Assembly: GCF_002355415.1 (NCBI RefSeq)
Contig: NZ_AP014936.1
Span: forward strand, 2,356,001 to 2,420,000
Source: Sulfurifustis variabilis
GTDB lineage: Bacteria; Pseudomonadota; Gammaproteobacteria; Acidiferrobacterales; Sulfurifustaceae
DNA length: 64,000 nucleotides
Direction: 5' to 3'
Under the pieces are notes generated by a model. The model was not told the DNA's origin, searched no databases, and worked only from the letters and a program-made list of their open reading frames with translations. Below, piece after piece: positions 49,714 to 57,698 of this stretch (position 1 is its first letter; the number at the start of each line of letters is the position of its first letter). Position numbers and translations under genes: made by a program.

Positions 49714-50636
49714 ACCTGCCCTCCGAAACCGAACCGCTCGCCGACCGCGCCGCCTCCGCGCCGCGCTTCATGAGCGTGCGCCAGGTGGCCGAGTACCTCG
49801 ACCTGCACGAGAAGAAGGTCTATGCCCTCGCCGCCGACGGCCTGATCCCGGCGACCAAGGTCACCGGCAAGTGGCTCTTCCCGCGCGATCTCGTCGATCA
49901 GTGGCTGCGCGAGACGAGCCACGGCGGCATCCTCACCGACCGCCTCATCGTCGCCGGAAGCGACGATCCCCTGCTCTACCGCGCCGTGATGCAGCTCGCC
50001 AACGAGATCCAGGCACGCGCGCTCGTGAGCTACGCGACGACCGGCACGCAACTGGGGCTCGCGCTCCTCGCCCGGCGTCGCGCGGACGTCTGCGCCATCC
50101 ACTGGGGCCCGGCCGAGGAGAGCGCGCAGCGCCATGCCGCGATGATCCGCGTCTATCCCCAGCACCGGGACTGGACGCTGCTGCGCGCCTTTCACCGGGA
50201 ACAGGGTCTGCTCGTCGCGCCCGGCCGGCTGGCCGAGCTGGACGAGCTGCTGCACGGCGACGACCGCTGGGCGATGCGCCAGGAAGGCGCGGGCTCCCAG
50301 CGGTTCCTGCGCGACACCCTCGCCCGCCACAGGGTCGATCCCTCGCGCCTGCGCGTGACCGCCCGCGCCTATTCCGAGCGCGAGGCCGCGGCCCTCATCG
50401 CCATGGACCACGCCGACGTCGCCCCCGGTGCGCGTCCCGCCGCCGCCGAGTTCGGCCTCGAGTTCGTTCCCATCGGATGGGAGGCCTACGATCTCGTCCT
50501 CACCCGCGGCATCTACTTCCGCACCCTGTTTCAGAAGCTGCTCGACGCCCTGCGCGGCGCCGAATGCCAGCGCTGGGCGCAGCTGCTCGGGGGCTACGAC
50601 TTCAGGGAGTGCGGGAAGGTCGTCGAGACGGATTGA
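49710..50636 (+). CDS. HTH (excisionase-type) + periplasmic-binding-like regulator
   Basis: 308 residues, translationally coupled to fdhD. Residues 20-75 form a helix-turn-helix of the excisionase/BldC type (SVRQVAEYLDLHEKKVYALAADGLIPATKVTGKWLFPRDLVDQWL). The rest is a PBP_like (PF12727-type) domain without signal peptide: VSYATTGTQLGLALLARRRADVCAIHWG, QEGAGSQRFLRDTL, EFVPIGWEAYDLVLTRGIYF. This fusion is common beside molybdate and Moco genes and probably reads a molybdate- or cofactor-related ligand. It is a candidate regulator of this cluster. Confidence 0.88.
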   Translation: MNLPSETEPLADRAASAPRFMSVRQVAEYLDLHEKKVYALAADGLIPATKVTGKWLFPRDLVDQWLRETSHGGILTDRLIVAGSDDPLLYRAVMQLANEIQARALVSYATTGTQLGLALLARRRADVCAIHWGPAEESAQRHAAMIRVYPQHRDWTLLRAFHREQGLLVAPGRLAELDELLHGDDRWAMRQEGAGSQRFLRDTLARHRVDPSRLRVTARAYSEREAAALIAMDHADVAPGARPAAAEFGLEFVPIGWEAYDLVLTRGIYFRTLFQKLLDALRGAECQRWAQLLGGYDFRECGKVVETD

Positions 50637-50766
50637 TCTCGACGGCCGGCCCCACCGGCGCCTGGTGGCGCGCCGGCGCTCCGTTCTAATATCGTCCCGT
50701 TGCTTCCGCGTTTCCGACCCGCATGACCCTGTGGGCGAATGATCCGTTGACCTCCGCGTCTCGCGC

Positions 50767-51897
50767 ATGAGCCGGGCAAGGCCGGTTCTGTGGCGCGCTC
50801 TCTCGGGGCTCGCCTGGACGCTTGCCGCCCTGGCGGCGCTGCTGCTCGCCAGCTTCGCCGTTCCCTTGCCCGAATGGCGCACCGGCAGAGCCGCCGTCGC
50901 GCCCCTCGACCTGACGCACGGCGGGCCCGCCGTCGACATGCCGGATCGGATATGGATCGATACCGATGCGGCCTGCGGCCACGGCGAGACGACGGACCCC
51001 GACGACTGTTTCGCCATTCTGTCACTGGCCCGGAGCACCGCCGTGCGCGTCGTCGGTATCTCGACGGTTCACGGCAATGCGCCGCTGCAGGTGACCGATG
51101 CGACGACGCGCGAGCTCGCGGCACGCCTCGCGGCGCCCGGATCGAAAGGCGCGCCCGTATTTCGGGGCTCGGCGCGTCCCCTTGGCGACGGGCCGGTTTC
51201 CCCTGCGCCGGCTCATGCCGCGCTGCGCGACGCGCTTCGACGGGGGCCGCTGACGCTGGTGAGTCTCGGCCCGCTCACGAACGTGGCCGCGGCGCTGATC
51301 GACGAACCCGCGCTGCGCGCGAACGTGGCGCGGGTGGTCGCCGTGATGGGCCGACGCCCCGGTCATCTGTTCCATCCGGCCGAGGGCAAGGGATCGAACG
51401 GGCTGCTCTTCGGGCACGGGCCCGTCTTCAGCGACTTCAACTTCGAGAAGGATCGCGCGGCCGCGGCGGCGCTCCTGGGGATGGGCCTGCCGATCACGCT
51501 CGTGCCCTACGACGCCGCGCGCGCCGCGACAGTCACGGCCGCGGATCTCGCCCGGATGAGGCAGGAGGGAGGCGCGGCCGCGTGGGTCGCGGCGCGCGCC
51601 CGCGACTGGCTGCGCTTCTGGAACGAGCGCGTCGGTCTGGACGGTTTCTATCCCTTTGATCTAATGGCCGCGGCCTACGTCCTCGACCCCGGCCGCTTCG
51701 ATTGCGCGCGAACGGTGGCGTGGATCGCCAACGACGACAGGCTGTGGAAGTGGTTCTACAACCCCGAATCCCTGCTCGTCGGTCCTCCCTCGGAGAAGCC
51801 GGCGCGCGTCGCCGCACACGGCCGGTTGATCTACTGCCCGCGGACCGACCTGACCGTCGCTCACTCTCCCAGCTCGATCTCTCCGCTGACCGAGTAG
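50767..51897 (+). CDS. Membrane-anchored nucleoside hydrolase-like protein
   Basis: 376 residues. An N-terminal membrane helix (residues 10-32) is followed by the inosine/uridine-preferring hydrolase fold. Calcium-binding aspartates: D65, D67 and D79-D80, but the usual DTDxGxDD spacing is widened by eight residues (AACGHGETTDP). GISTVHGNAP, LVSLGPLTNVAAAL and the terminal FDLMAAAYVLDP also fit. It would cleave N-glycosidic bonds of nucleosides outside the inner membrane. Its 3' end overlaps the convergent DUF6494 gene by 37 bases. Confidence 0.82.
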   Translation: MSRARPVLWRALSGLAWTLAALAALLLASFAVPLPEWRTGRAAVAPLDLTHGGPAVDMPDRIWIDTDAACGHGETTDPDDCFAILSLARSTAVRVVGISTVHGNAPLQVTDATTRELAARLAAPGSKGAPVFRGSARPLGDGPVSPAPAHAALRDALRRGPLTLVSLGPLTNVAAALIDEPALRANVARVVAVMGRRPGHLFHPAEGKGSNGLLFGHGPVFSDFNFEKDRAAAAALLGMGLPITLVPYDAARAATVTAADLARMRQEGGAAAWVAARARDWLRFWNERVGLDGFYPFDLMAAAYVLDPGRFDCARTVAWIANDDRLWKWFYNPESLLVGPPSEKPARVAAHGRLIYCPRTDLTVAHSPSSISPLTE

Positions 51898-52088
51898 GAG
51901 AGCGCCGCTCCCGGCAGCGAGAGGTCCATCCGCACCGGCAGCGTCTCGTTCCCCTTCAACCGGCCCGCCGCCACCGCCTCCCGCACGGCCCGTTCTATCT
52001 CCCGCTGGGAAGTGATCCCGACCTTCTTCAGGAACTTCCGGATCTCGAGGTTCAACCGCTCCTCATCCAGCGACGTTTTCCCGTTCAC
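51861..52088 (-). CDS. DUF6494 family small protein
   Basis: 75 residues. Core EERLNLEIRKFLKKVGITSQREIERAVREAVAAGRLKG then NETLPVRMDLSLPG and a terminal acidic strand. Helical then beta; soluble. I recall this pattern as DUF6494, often near molybdate or respiratory genes. It overlaps the end of the histidine kinase gene by 26 bases, so it belongs to that operon. Confidence 0.8.
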   Translation of the reverse strand: MNGKTSLDEERLNLEIRKFLKKVGITSQREIERAVREAVAAGRLKGNETLPVRMDLSLPGAALSYSVSGEIELGE

Positions 52089-54132
52089 GGTTCTCCTCCT
52101 GCCCGTTCGCGCCGAGGCGCTCCAACGCGACGGCCGGCCAGGCGTCGGCGGCCGCCTGCGGGACGCAAAGCAGCCACACGTTGAAGACGCTCCCTCGTCC
52201 GACTTTGGACTTCACGGTAATGTTACCCCCGTAGCGTCGCACCAGCGCATAGCTGACCCACAGGCCGAGGCCCGTGCCTCGACGCGGGTCCGTGGTGTAG
52301 AAGGGATCGAAAAGCCGCGTCAGGCGATCGGGTGGAATTCCCTCGCCGTTGTCGCGGACGCGCAGCACCACGCCGCGGCGCTCCCAGTCCGTGGTCTCGA
52401 CGTGCACGATGCCTCCTTCGGGCACCGCGTTGACCGCGTTCAAAAGCAGGTTGACCAGCACCTGCTCGATCTCGTAGAGGTTGATCCGCACCGGCCGGCT
52501 CGCCCCGAAGCGGGTCCGCAGCACGACCGCCTTCTTCCGGAACGCGTGGCTCACGAGCGGCAGCACCTCCTCCACCGCCCGGTTCACGTCCACCTCGGTG
52601 GTGACGCCCGGCTCGGGCGCGGGGCGCGCGAACTGGAGCAGTCCCGTGACGATCCGGCGGATGCGCTCCACCTGCTGCTCGATCAGCTCGATCTCCGGTG
52701 CCACGGGCCGCGCCGCCTCGCCGAGCTCGCTCACGAGGAGCTCGAGGTTTCCGAGGATCACCGCGGCCGGGTTGTTGATCTCGTGCGCGATGCCCGCCGC
52801 CAGCACGCCGAGCGCCGACAGCTTCTCGGCCACGACGAGCTGCTCGCGCGTCTGCTCGAGCAGGCGGATCGTGCGCTCGAGGTCGGCGTTCTTCTGGGCC
52901 AGCTCGGCGGTGCGCTCGTCGACCTTGGCCTCCAGCGTCTCGGCCGCCTGCCGCAGCTCCTGGTTTCGGCGGGCCAGCTGATCGAGCATCACGTCGAACT
53001 GGCGCGCAAGCTCGCCGATCTCGTCCTGTCGCCCGATCGCGCCGATGCGCCGCTCCTCGCCGGCCTGGTTCGCCCGGACGACGGCGGTCATCTCCTCGAT
53101 CGGACGGAACACCGAGCGCGCGCCGCGGAACGCGATCCAGGCGGCCAGCACGGTCGCCGCCAGGAAGATGCCGAGCAGCCACGCCACCATCCAGTAGTGG
53201 CGCTCGCGGAAAACCCGTTCGGGAAAGCCGACGTGCAGCATCCCGACGCGCTGGGCGTTGACGTCGAAGAGCGGTGCGTAAGCGGAGATGTACAGGCGGC
53301 CGTCGAGCCGTTCGAGCCCCGCCCAGGTCTCGCCGCCCTCGAGGACGCGACGGCGCTGCTCGGGTCGCGCCCTCTCCCCGACCTTCCCGCCGCCCGCGCT
53401 CGCGGCCGCGCGCACGCCGTCGATCAGGATCGCGGCGATCGACTCGCTCGCCCCCATCCGCTCGACGCGGAAAACGCGCTCCCGCACGAGCTCCACCAGA
53501 TCCTGGTTGTGGTTGAGCAGCACCGCGCCGTCCAGAATCGCCGTGACCTTCCCGCTGGCGTCGCTCACCGGGCGCACGATCCGCAGCATCAGGGCACGCA
53601 CCTCGATGCCCCCCTCGCCGTGGATGCTTGCGCGATCGGGCAGGAGCGGATCCTCGCGCATCAGGTCGTCGAAGCGGAACAGCTCCAGCGCGGCCCCGGC
53701 CAGCCCGCGCGCGGCGCGGTCCGTGAGCGGACTCGGTTTGCTGGTGACGGGCACGCGGGTGTCTTCGTGCAGCCATTCCCCGGTGATCCCCGTCAGATGC
53801 AGGAAGCTGAATCCGCTCTCCTGCCTGAGGCGCTCGAGCAGGCGCCGTATCGTGCCGCTGTCCGAGCGGGCCAACGCCCGGCGGAACTCCGCCGACGCAG
53901 CCAGCTGCGCGAGCCGGGACTGGTACTCCTGCTCCGATTCCCGCAGGGCGCTGCGCGCGAGCGCGAGGTTGTCGCGGGCGTTATCCCGGAGCAGGTCGAG
54001 GGTGAAGGCGTTGAACCAGTAGAGGGCGTAACCCAGCGTCGCGACCATCGTGAGGAGCAGCGGCAGCACGACCAGCGCGAGCAGCTTGTAGCGCAACCCG
54101 GAGCGGATACGTTCGCGCCAGGCGGTGAGCAC
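52063..54132 (-). CDS. Two-component sensor histidine kinase (partner of adjacent sigma-54 regulator)
   Basis: 689 residues. Two membrane helices (about 20-45 and 315-335) frame a large periplasmic double-Cache-like sensor (FSFLHLTGITGEWLHEDTRV, GRLYISAYAPLFDVNAQRVGMLHVG). Then HAMP, a coiled coil, and the H-box GIAHEINNPAAVILGNLELL, with N-box NLLLNAVNAVPEGG, DNGEGIPPDRL and GTGLGLWVSYALVRRYGG. The HEINNP form is typical of kinases that pair with NtrC-type regulators. It starts 3 bases after the regulator's stop. The ligand is unknown; by context it may be formate, oxyanion or a metal. Confidence 0.92.
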   Translation of the reverse strand: MLTAWRERIRSGLRYKLLALVVLPLLLTMVATLGYALYWFNAFTLDLLRDNARDNLALARSALRESEQEYQSRLAQLAASAEFRRALARSDSGTIRRLLERLRQESGFSFLHLTGITGEWLHEDTRVPVTSKPSPLTDRAARGLAGAALELFRFDDLMREDPLLPDRASIHGEGGIEVRALMLRIVRPVSDASGKVTAILDGAVLLNHNQDLVELVRERVFRVERMGASESIAAILIDGVRAAASAGGGKVGERARPEQRRRVLEGGETWAGLERLDGRLYISAYAPLFDVNAQRVGMLHVGFPERVFRERHYWMVAWLLGIFLAATVLAAWIAFRGARSVFRPIEEMTAVVRANQAGEERRIGAIGRQDEIGELARQFDVMLDQLARRNQELRQAAETLEAKVDERTAELAQKNADLERTIRLLEQTREQLVVAEKLSALGVLAAGIAHEINNPAAVILGNLELLVSELGEAARPVAPEIELIEQQVERIRRIVTGLLQFARPAPEPGVTTEVDVNRAVEEVLPLVSHAFRKKAVVLRTRFGASRPVRINLYEIEQVLVNLLLNAVNAVPEGGIVHVETTDWERRGVVLRVRDNGEGIPPDRLTRLFDPFYTTDPRRGTGLGLWVSYALVRRYGGNITVKSKVGRGSVFNVWLLCVPQAAADAWPAVALERLGANGQEENRERENVAG

Positions 54133-54135
54133 GGC

Positions 54136-55560
54136 TCAGTCTCCGGTAGGCCAGGAAGAGAGCTTGCGCTCGAGCGTCTTGCGGGAAATGCCGAGCCGCC
54201 GGGCCGTTTCGGACTTGTTGCCGCCCGCCGCCTCGAGCACGTTCAGGGTGTGCCGCCGCTCGACCTGATCGAGGCTCCATTCGACCGGGAATCCGGCCGC
54301 GCCCGGGACGGTCGCGGCGATCGGCGAGCGACCGCCGATGCTCTCCCAAGGGGGGCGCCCGAGCAGCAGCGTGCGCTCCACCAGGTTGCGCAGCTCGCGC
54401 ACGTTACCCGGCCACGGATAGACCTGAAGGCGCCGCAGCTCCTCGGCGTCGAAGACATAGGGCTTCACCCCCAGATCGACGGCGATGCGCCGGGAGAAGA
54501 ACTCGACCAGCTCCGGAATGTCGCCCGCGCGTTCGCGCAGGGCCGGCAGCGTCACGTGGACCACGTCGAGCCGGTAGTAGAGATCGTCGCGAAAGCGGCC
54601 GCTGCGCACCGATTCGGCGAGATCGCGGTTGGTCGCGGCAACCAGCCGCACGTCGACCGGGATCTCGCGGTCGGACCCGACCGGGCGCACGCGCCGGTTC
54701 TCGAGCGCCCGCAGGAGCTTCGCCTGCATGGCGAGCGGCATCTCGGAGATCTCGTCGAGAAACAGCGTGCCGCCGCTCGCGGCCACGAAGAGCCCCTCGC
54801 GCGACTGGTGCGCGCCGGTAAAGGCGCCCTTGGTGTGTCCGAAGAGCTCGCTCTCGAACAGGTCCGGCGAAATCGCGACGCAGTTCACCGGCACGAACGG
54901 GCCCTTGCGCCCGCTCAGCCGGTGGATCGCGGACGCGGCGAGCTCCTTGCCGGTCCCCGTTTCGCCCTGGACGAGGACGGACGCCCCGGTGGGCGCGACC
55001 CGACGGATCAGCAGCCCGAGCTCCTGCATGCCGGCTCCGCTTCCGACCATACCGGCCTCGCCGTAGGCCGGATCGGCGTAGTTCTCCACGCGGCGGCGCA
55101 AGGCCGCGTTCTCGCGCCGCAGCTCGCGGCACTGGAGGCATCGCTCGATCGACGCCGTCATCTGCTCGAGCCGGAACGGCTTCAGGATGAAATCGGCGGC
55201 GCCGACGCGCAGGGCGTTGATGGTCGAGTCCAGATCGGCGTACGCCGAGATGAAGATGACGTCGGTGCCGTCGCCGTTGCGGCGCAGCGCCTGGATCCAC
55301 TCGAGTCCCGAGCGTCCCGGCAACGCAACGTCGACGATCAGCAGGTCGAAGTGACAGCGGCTGCGTATCTGCTCGGCGTCCTCGGCCGTCTCCGCGGCCT
55401 CGACCAGCCCGTACTCCCGGGCTAGCGCGCGCTGCAGGAAATTGCGGATGCCCGGCTCATCGTCGACCACGAGCAACGAGAGGTGTCGCTTCTCGTGCGC
55501 GACGCCCGGCGCGCGCGACCTCGGCATCGATACGGCTTCTCGTCCGGCGGTGTATTGCAT
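54136..55560 (-). CDS. Sigma-54 dependent NtrC-family response regulator
   Basis: 474 residues from the ATG behind GGGAGAGAGAC (a TTG at 55581 would add seven). Receiver domain with Asp in LLIVDVALPGRSG, AAA+ domain with GETGTGKELAASAI, the ESELFGHTKGAFTGAHQ loop and [13 protein letters not shown], and a Fis-type HTH (RHTLNVLEAAGGNKSETARRLGISRKTLERKL). Divergent from the tungstate uptake operon, whose promoter is of sigma-54 type, so it is the first candidate to activate it and the formate dehydrogenase operon. Confidence 0.94.
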   Translation of the reverse strand: MQYTAGREAVSMPRSRAPGVAHEKRHLSLLVVDDEPGIRNFLQRALAREYGLVEAAETAEDAEQIRSRCHFDLLIVDVALPGRSGLEWIQALRRNGDGTDVIFISAYADLDSTINALRVGAADFILKPFRLEQMTASIERCLQCRELRRENAALRRRVENYADPAYGEAGMVGSGAGMQELGLLIRRVAPTGASVLVQGETGTGKELAASAIHRLSGRKGPFVPVNCVAISPDLFESELFGHTKGAFTGAHQSREGLFVAASGGTLFLDEISEMPLAMQAKLLRALENRRVRPVGSDREIPVDVRLVAATNRDLAESVRSGRFRDDLYYRLDVVHVTLPALRERAGDIPELVEFFSRRIAVDLGVKPYVFDAEELRRLQVYPWPGNVRELRNLVERTLLLGRPPWESIGGRSPIAATVPGAAGFPVEWSLDQVERRHTLNVLEAAGGNKSETARRLGISRKTLERKLSSWPTGD

Positions 55561-55654
55561 GTCTCTCTCCCGGTGGCTCAACGCGCGTGCGGATGACGGC
55601 GATCCTCGAAGGCGGGAAAAGAAGCGGCGACGGATCGCGGAAAGTCGTAGTTAT

Positions 55655-55699
55655 TGCGTCATTCTGACGCATCGCCCGCGTACCATGGGACAGAATGTC
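55655..55699 (+). promoter_or_regulatory. Candidate activator palindromes upstream of the Mo/W uptake operon
   Basis: Site 1, 55655-55671: TGCGTCA-TTC-TGACGCA, a perfect 7-bp palindrome. Site 2, 55689-55699: GACA-GAA-TGTC, with the same 3-base centre on the other strand. Their centres are 31 bp apart and about -139 and -108 from the predicted start. They lie between the response-regulator gene and the sigma-54 promoter. Confidence 0.65.
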
Positions 55700-55775
55700 A
55701 TGGGTGTCAACGGCAGCGAGCCTGCGATTTTCACGCGACAACGCTAAATCCCGGGACGGCTTCGACTCCGCCCAC

Positions 55776-55791
55776 TGGCATCCGGATTGCA
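55776..55791 (+). promoter_or_regulatory. Sigma-54 promoter of the Mo/W uptake operon
   Basis: TGGCATCCGGATTGCA: GG and GC are 10 bases apart, with a single deviation (T for C at position 6) from the conserved bases. Predicted start near 55802, 23 bases before the small TTG frame and 151 before the TOBE gene. Confidence 0.75.
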
Positions 55792-55824
55792 AAGCGACGC
55801 GGGAACCGGTCGGAGAGCATTCCC

Positions 55825-55956
55825 TTGCGTCGAGCGCACACGCTTCCGCTCATCCGCATCAGCGTCGTCGTCCTGACTCTGCTCGTGGTCTTCCTGTCGC
55901 CCGCGGCCTCGGCCGAACCCGCGTGCTCCAGGCTCGCCGCGGAGCGCACGACGTGA
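55825..55956 (+). CDS. Possible 43-residue secreted peptide leading the Mo/W uptake operon
   Basis: TTG start with CGGAGAG upstream. The sequence looks like a complete signal peptide: basic n-region LRRAHTLPLIRIS, hydrophobic VVVLTLLVVFLSP and AASA cleavage site, leaving a mature EPACSRLAAERTT. Its TGA overlaps the GTG of the TOBE gene (GTGA), which supports translation. It is the first frame after the sigma-54 start. It may also be only a leader that couples translation. Confidence 0.4.
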   Translation: MRRAHTLPLIRISVVVLTLLVVFLSPAASAEPACSRLAAERTT

Positions 55957-56174
55957 AAATTGACAAGCTCAGTGCCCGCAACGTCTTCGCGGGAAAGATC
56001 GTCGAGATCAAGCGCGGGACCGTCGCCGCCCAGGTGAAGGTCGAGATCGGCGGCGGACACATCGTCACTTCGAGCATCACGGTGGATGCCGTCGACCACC
56101 TGGGATTGAAGCCGGGCAGCGAGGTCGTGGCGATCATCAAGGCGTCGAGCGTGATGCTCGGCATTCCCGATTAA
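55953..56174 (+). CDS. TOBE/Mop-domain molybdate/tungstate-binding protein
   Basis: 73 residues from a GTG behind CGGAGCGCACGAC. A single molbindin domain: KLSARNVFAGKIVEIKRGTVAAQVKVEIGGGHIVTSSITVDAVDHLGLKPGSEVVAIIKASSVMLG-type sequence, with the typical SARN start and IKASSVM end. Molbindins form rings that store oxyanions in the cytoplasm. First full gene of the uptake operon. Confidence 0.92.
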   Translation: MKIDKLSARNVFAGKIVEIKRGTVAAQVKVEIGGGHIVTSSITVDAVDHLGLKPGSEVVAIIKASSVMLGIPD

Positions 56175-56203
56175 TCGACCCCCGGCCCCGGCGGCGCGCA
56201 ACC

Positions 56204-56911
56204 ATGCAGGATTTCGCAGGCGCCTTTCGACTGGCCTTCGAGCTGATCGCCGGCGGCGACGATGCCCTCGTCGACATTGTGCTGTTGTCGCTGCGTGTCA
56301 GCGTGAGCGCGGTCCTCGCGGCCTGCGCCGTCGGCCTGCCGCTTGGCGCGGCGATCGCGATCGCGCGTTTCCCCGGTCGCGGCGCGGTCGTCGTCCTGCT
56401 CAACACACTGATGGGGTTGCCGCCGGTCGCCATCGGCCTGCTTCTCTACATGGTCTTCTCCAACGCCGGTCCGCTGGGCGTGCTGGGGCTGCTCTACACG
56501 CCCACCGCGATGATCGCGGCGCAGGCCGTGCTCGTGACACCGATCGTCGCCGCCCTGGCGCGGCAGGTGATCGAGGATCTGCACACCGAGTACGACGAGC
56601 AGCTGCGCTCGCTCGGCGTGGGGCCGGTGCGGGCGATCGCGACCCTGCTCTGGGACGGCCGTTACAGCCTGCTGACCGTCGCGCTCGCCGGTTTCGGCCG
56701 GGCAATCGCCGAAGTGGGCTCGGTCATCATCGTGGGCGGCAACATCGCGAACGTCACCCGCGTGATGACCACCGCGATCGCGCTCGAGACCTCCAAAGGG
56801 GACCTGGCGCTCGCCCTCGCGCTCGGCATCATTCTGATCACACTGTCGATGCTCATTAACGCCGCCGTGATGGCGTTTCGCGCGACGGCGGCGAGGGCGG
56901 CCTATGCATGA
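56204..56911 (+). CDS. tupB: Tungstate ABC transporter permease
   Basis: 235 residues, five to six membrane helices. The permease EAA-like loop reads DEQLRSLGVGPVRAIATLLWDGRYSLLT, and GFGRAIAEVGSVIIVGGNIANVTRVMTTAIALETSKGDL is the TupB/molybdate-permease signature. The start follows the TOBE gene by 29 bases, and its end overlaps tupC by 8 bases. Confidence 0.92.
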   Translation: MQDFAGAFRLAFELIAGGDDALVDIVLLSLRVSVSAVLAACAVGLPLGAAIAIARFPGRGAVVVLLNTLMGLPPVAIGLLLYMVFSNAGPLGVLGLLYTPTAMIAAQAVLVTPIVAALARQVIEDLHTEYDEQLRSLGVGPVRAIATLLWDGRYSLLTVALAGFGRAIAEVGSVIIVGGNIANVTRVMTTAIALETSKGDLALALALGIILITLSMLINAAVMAFRATAARAAYA

Positions 56912-57674
56912 CGTGGTTCGGGAGGTGCCGTGCCTGCTGCCGGCGATGCGCGCCCTGGAACCGTGTCTGCCCCTTCAGGCCCGGAAGATCCGCTTCGAAG
57001 CGGGCGGCAAGCGGCTGATCGACGGCCTCGACCTCTCTCTGCGCCCCGGCTCGCTCACCGCCATCATGGGCCCGAACGGCGCCGGCAAGAGCCTGCTCCT
57101 GCGACTGCTCCATGGCCTGCTGCGACCGACGGGCGGGGAGATTCTATGGGCCGGGCGTGCGGCGGACAGCGCGGTGGCGACACGCCAGGCCATGGTCTTT
57201 CAGCGGCCCGTCCTGCTGCGCCGGTCGGTTGCCGCAAACGTCAGCTACGCGCTCGAGGTGCGCGGGATACCGGCGTGCGAACGCAGCGCGCGGGTCGCAT
57301 CCGTCTTGCGCGCCGCGCGGCTCGAGCACCTGGCGGAGCGCCCCGCGCGCGTGCTCTCCGGCGGGGAGCAGCAGCGGCTCGCCGTGGCGCGCGCCCTGAG
57401 CGTGTCCCCCGAGATCCTGTTTCTCGACGAACCGACCGCGAGCCTCGACCCCGCCTCGACGCTGGCGATCGAGGACCTGCTGCGGCAGGCGCATGAGCAG
57501 GGCACCACGCTCGTGCTCGTGACGCACGACATCGGCCAGGCGAAACGCCTCGCGCAGGAAGTCGTCTTCCTGCATCGCGGTCGCATCGCCGAGCACACGC
57601 CGGCCGACCGATTCTTTGTGTGCCCGGAATCCGCCGAGGCTCGGGCGTTCCTGGAGGGTCGTATCGTCCTCTAA
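56904..57674 (+). CDS. tupC: Tungstate ABC transporter ATP-binding protein
   Basis: 256 residues. Walker A GPNGAGKSLLLRLL, signature LSGGEQQRLAVARAL, Walker B ILFLDEPTASLDP and switch His in LVTHDIGQ. No C-terminal TOBE domain, unlike ModC; here the TOBE domain is the separate protein at 55953. It powers TupB. Confidence 0.93.
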   Translation: MHDVVREVPCLLPAMRALEPCLPLQARKIRFEAGGKRLIDGLDLSLRPGSLTAIMGPNGAGKSLLLRLLHGLLRPTGGEILWAGRAADSAVATRQAMVFQRPVLLRRSVAANVSYALEVRGIPACERSARVASVLRAARLEHLAERPARVLSGGEQQRLAVARALSVSPEILFLDEPTASLDPASTLAIEDLLRQAHEQGTTLVLVTHDIGQAKRLAQEVVFLHRGRIAEHTPADRFFVCPESAEARAFLEGRIVL

Positions 57675-57698
57675 AAAAAGAGAGAGACGGAGCGACAG

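Noticed and set aside
52012-55425. 1137-residue plus-strand open frame
   Set aside because: Antisense to the histidine kinase and response regulator, which have complete motif sets.
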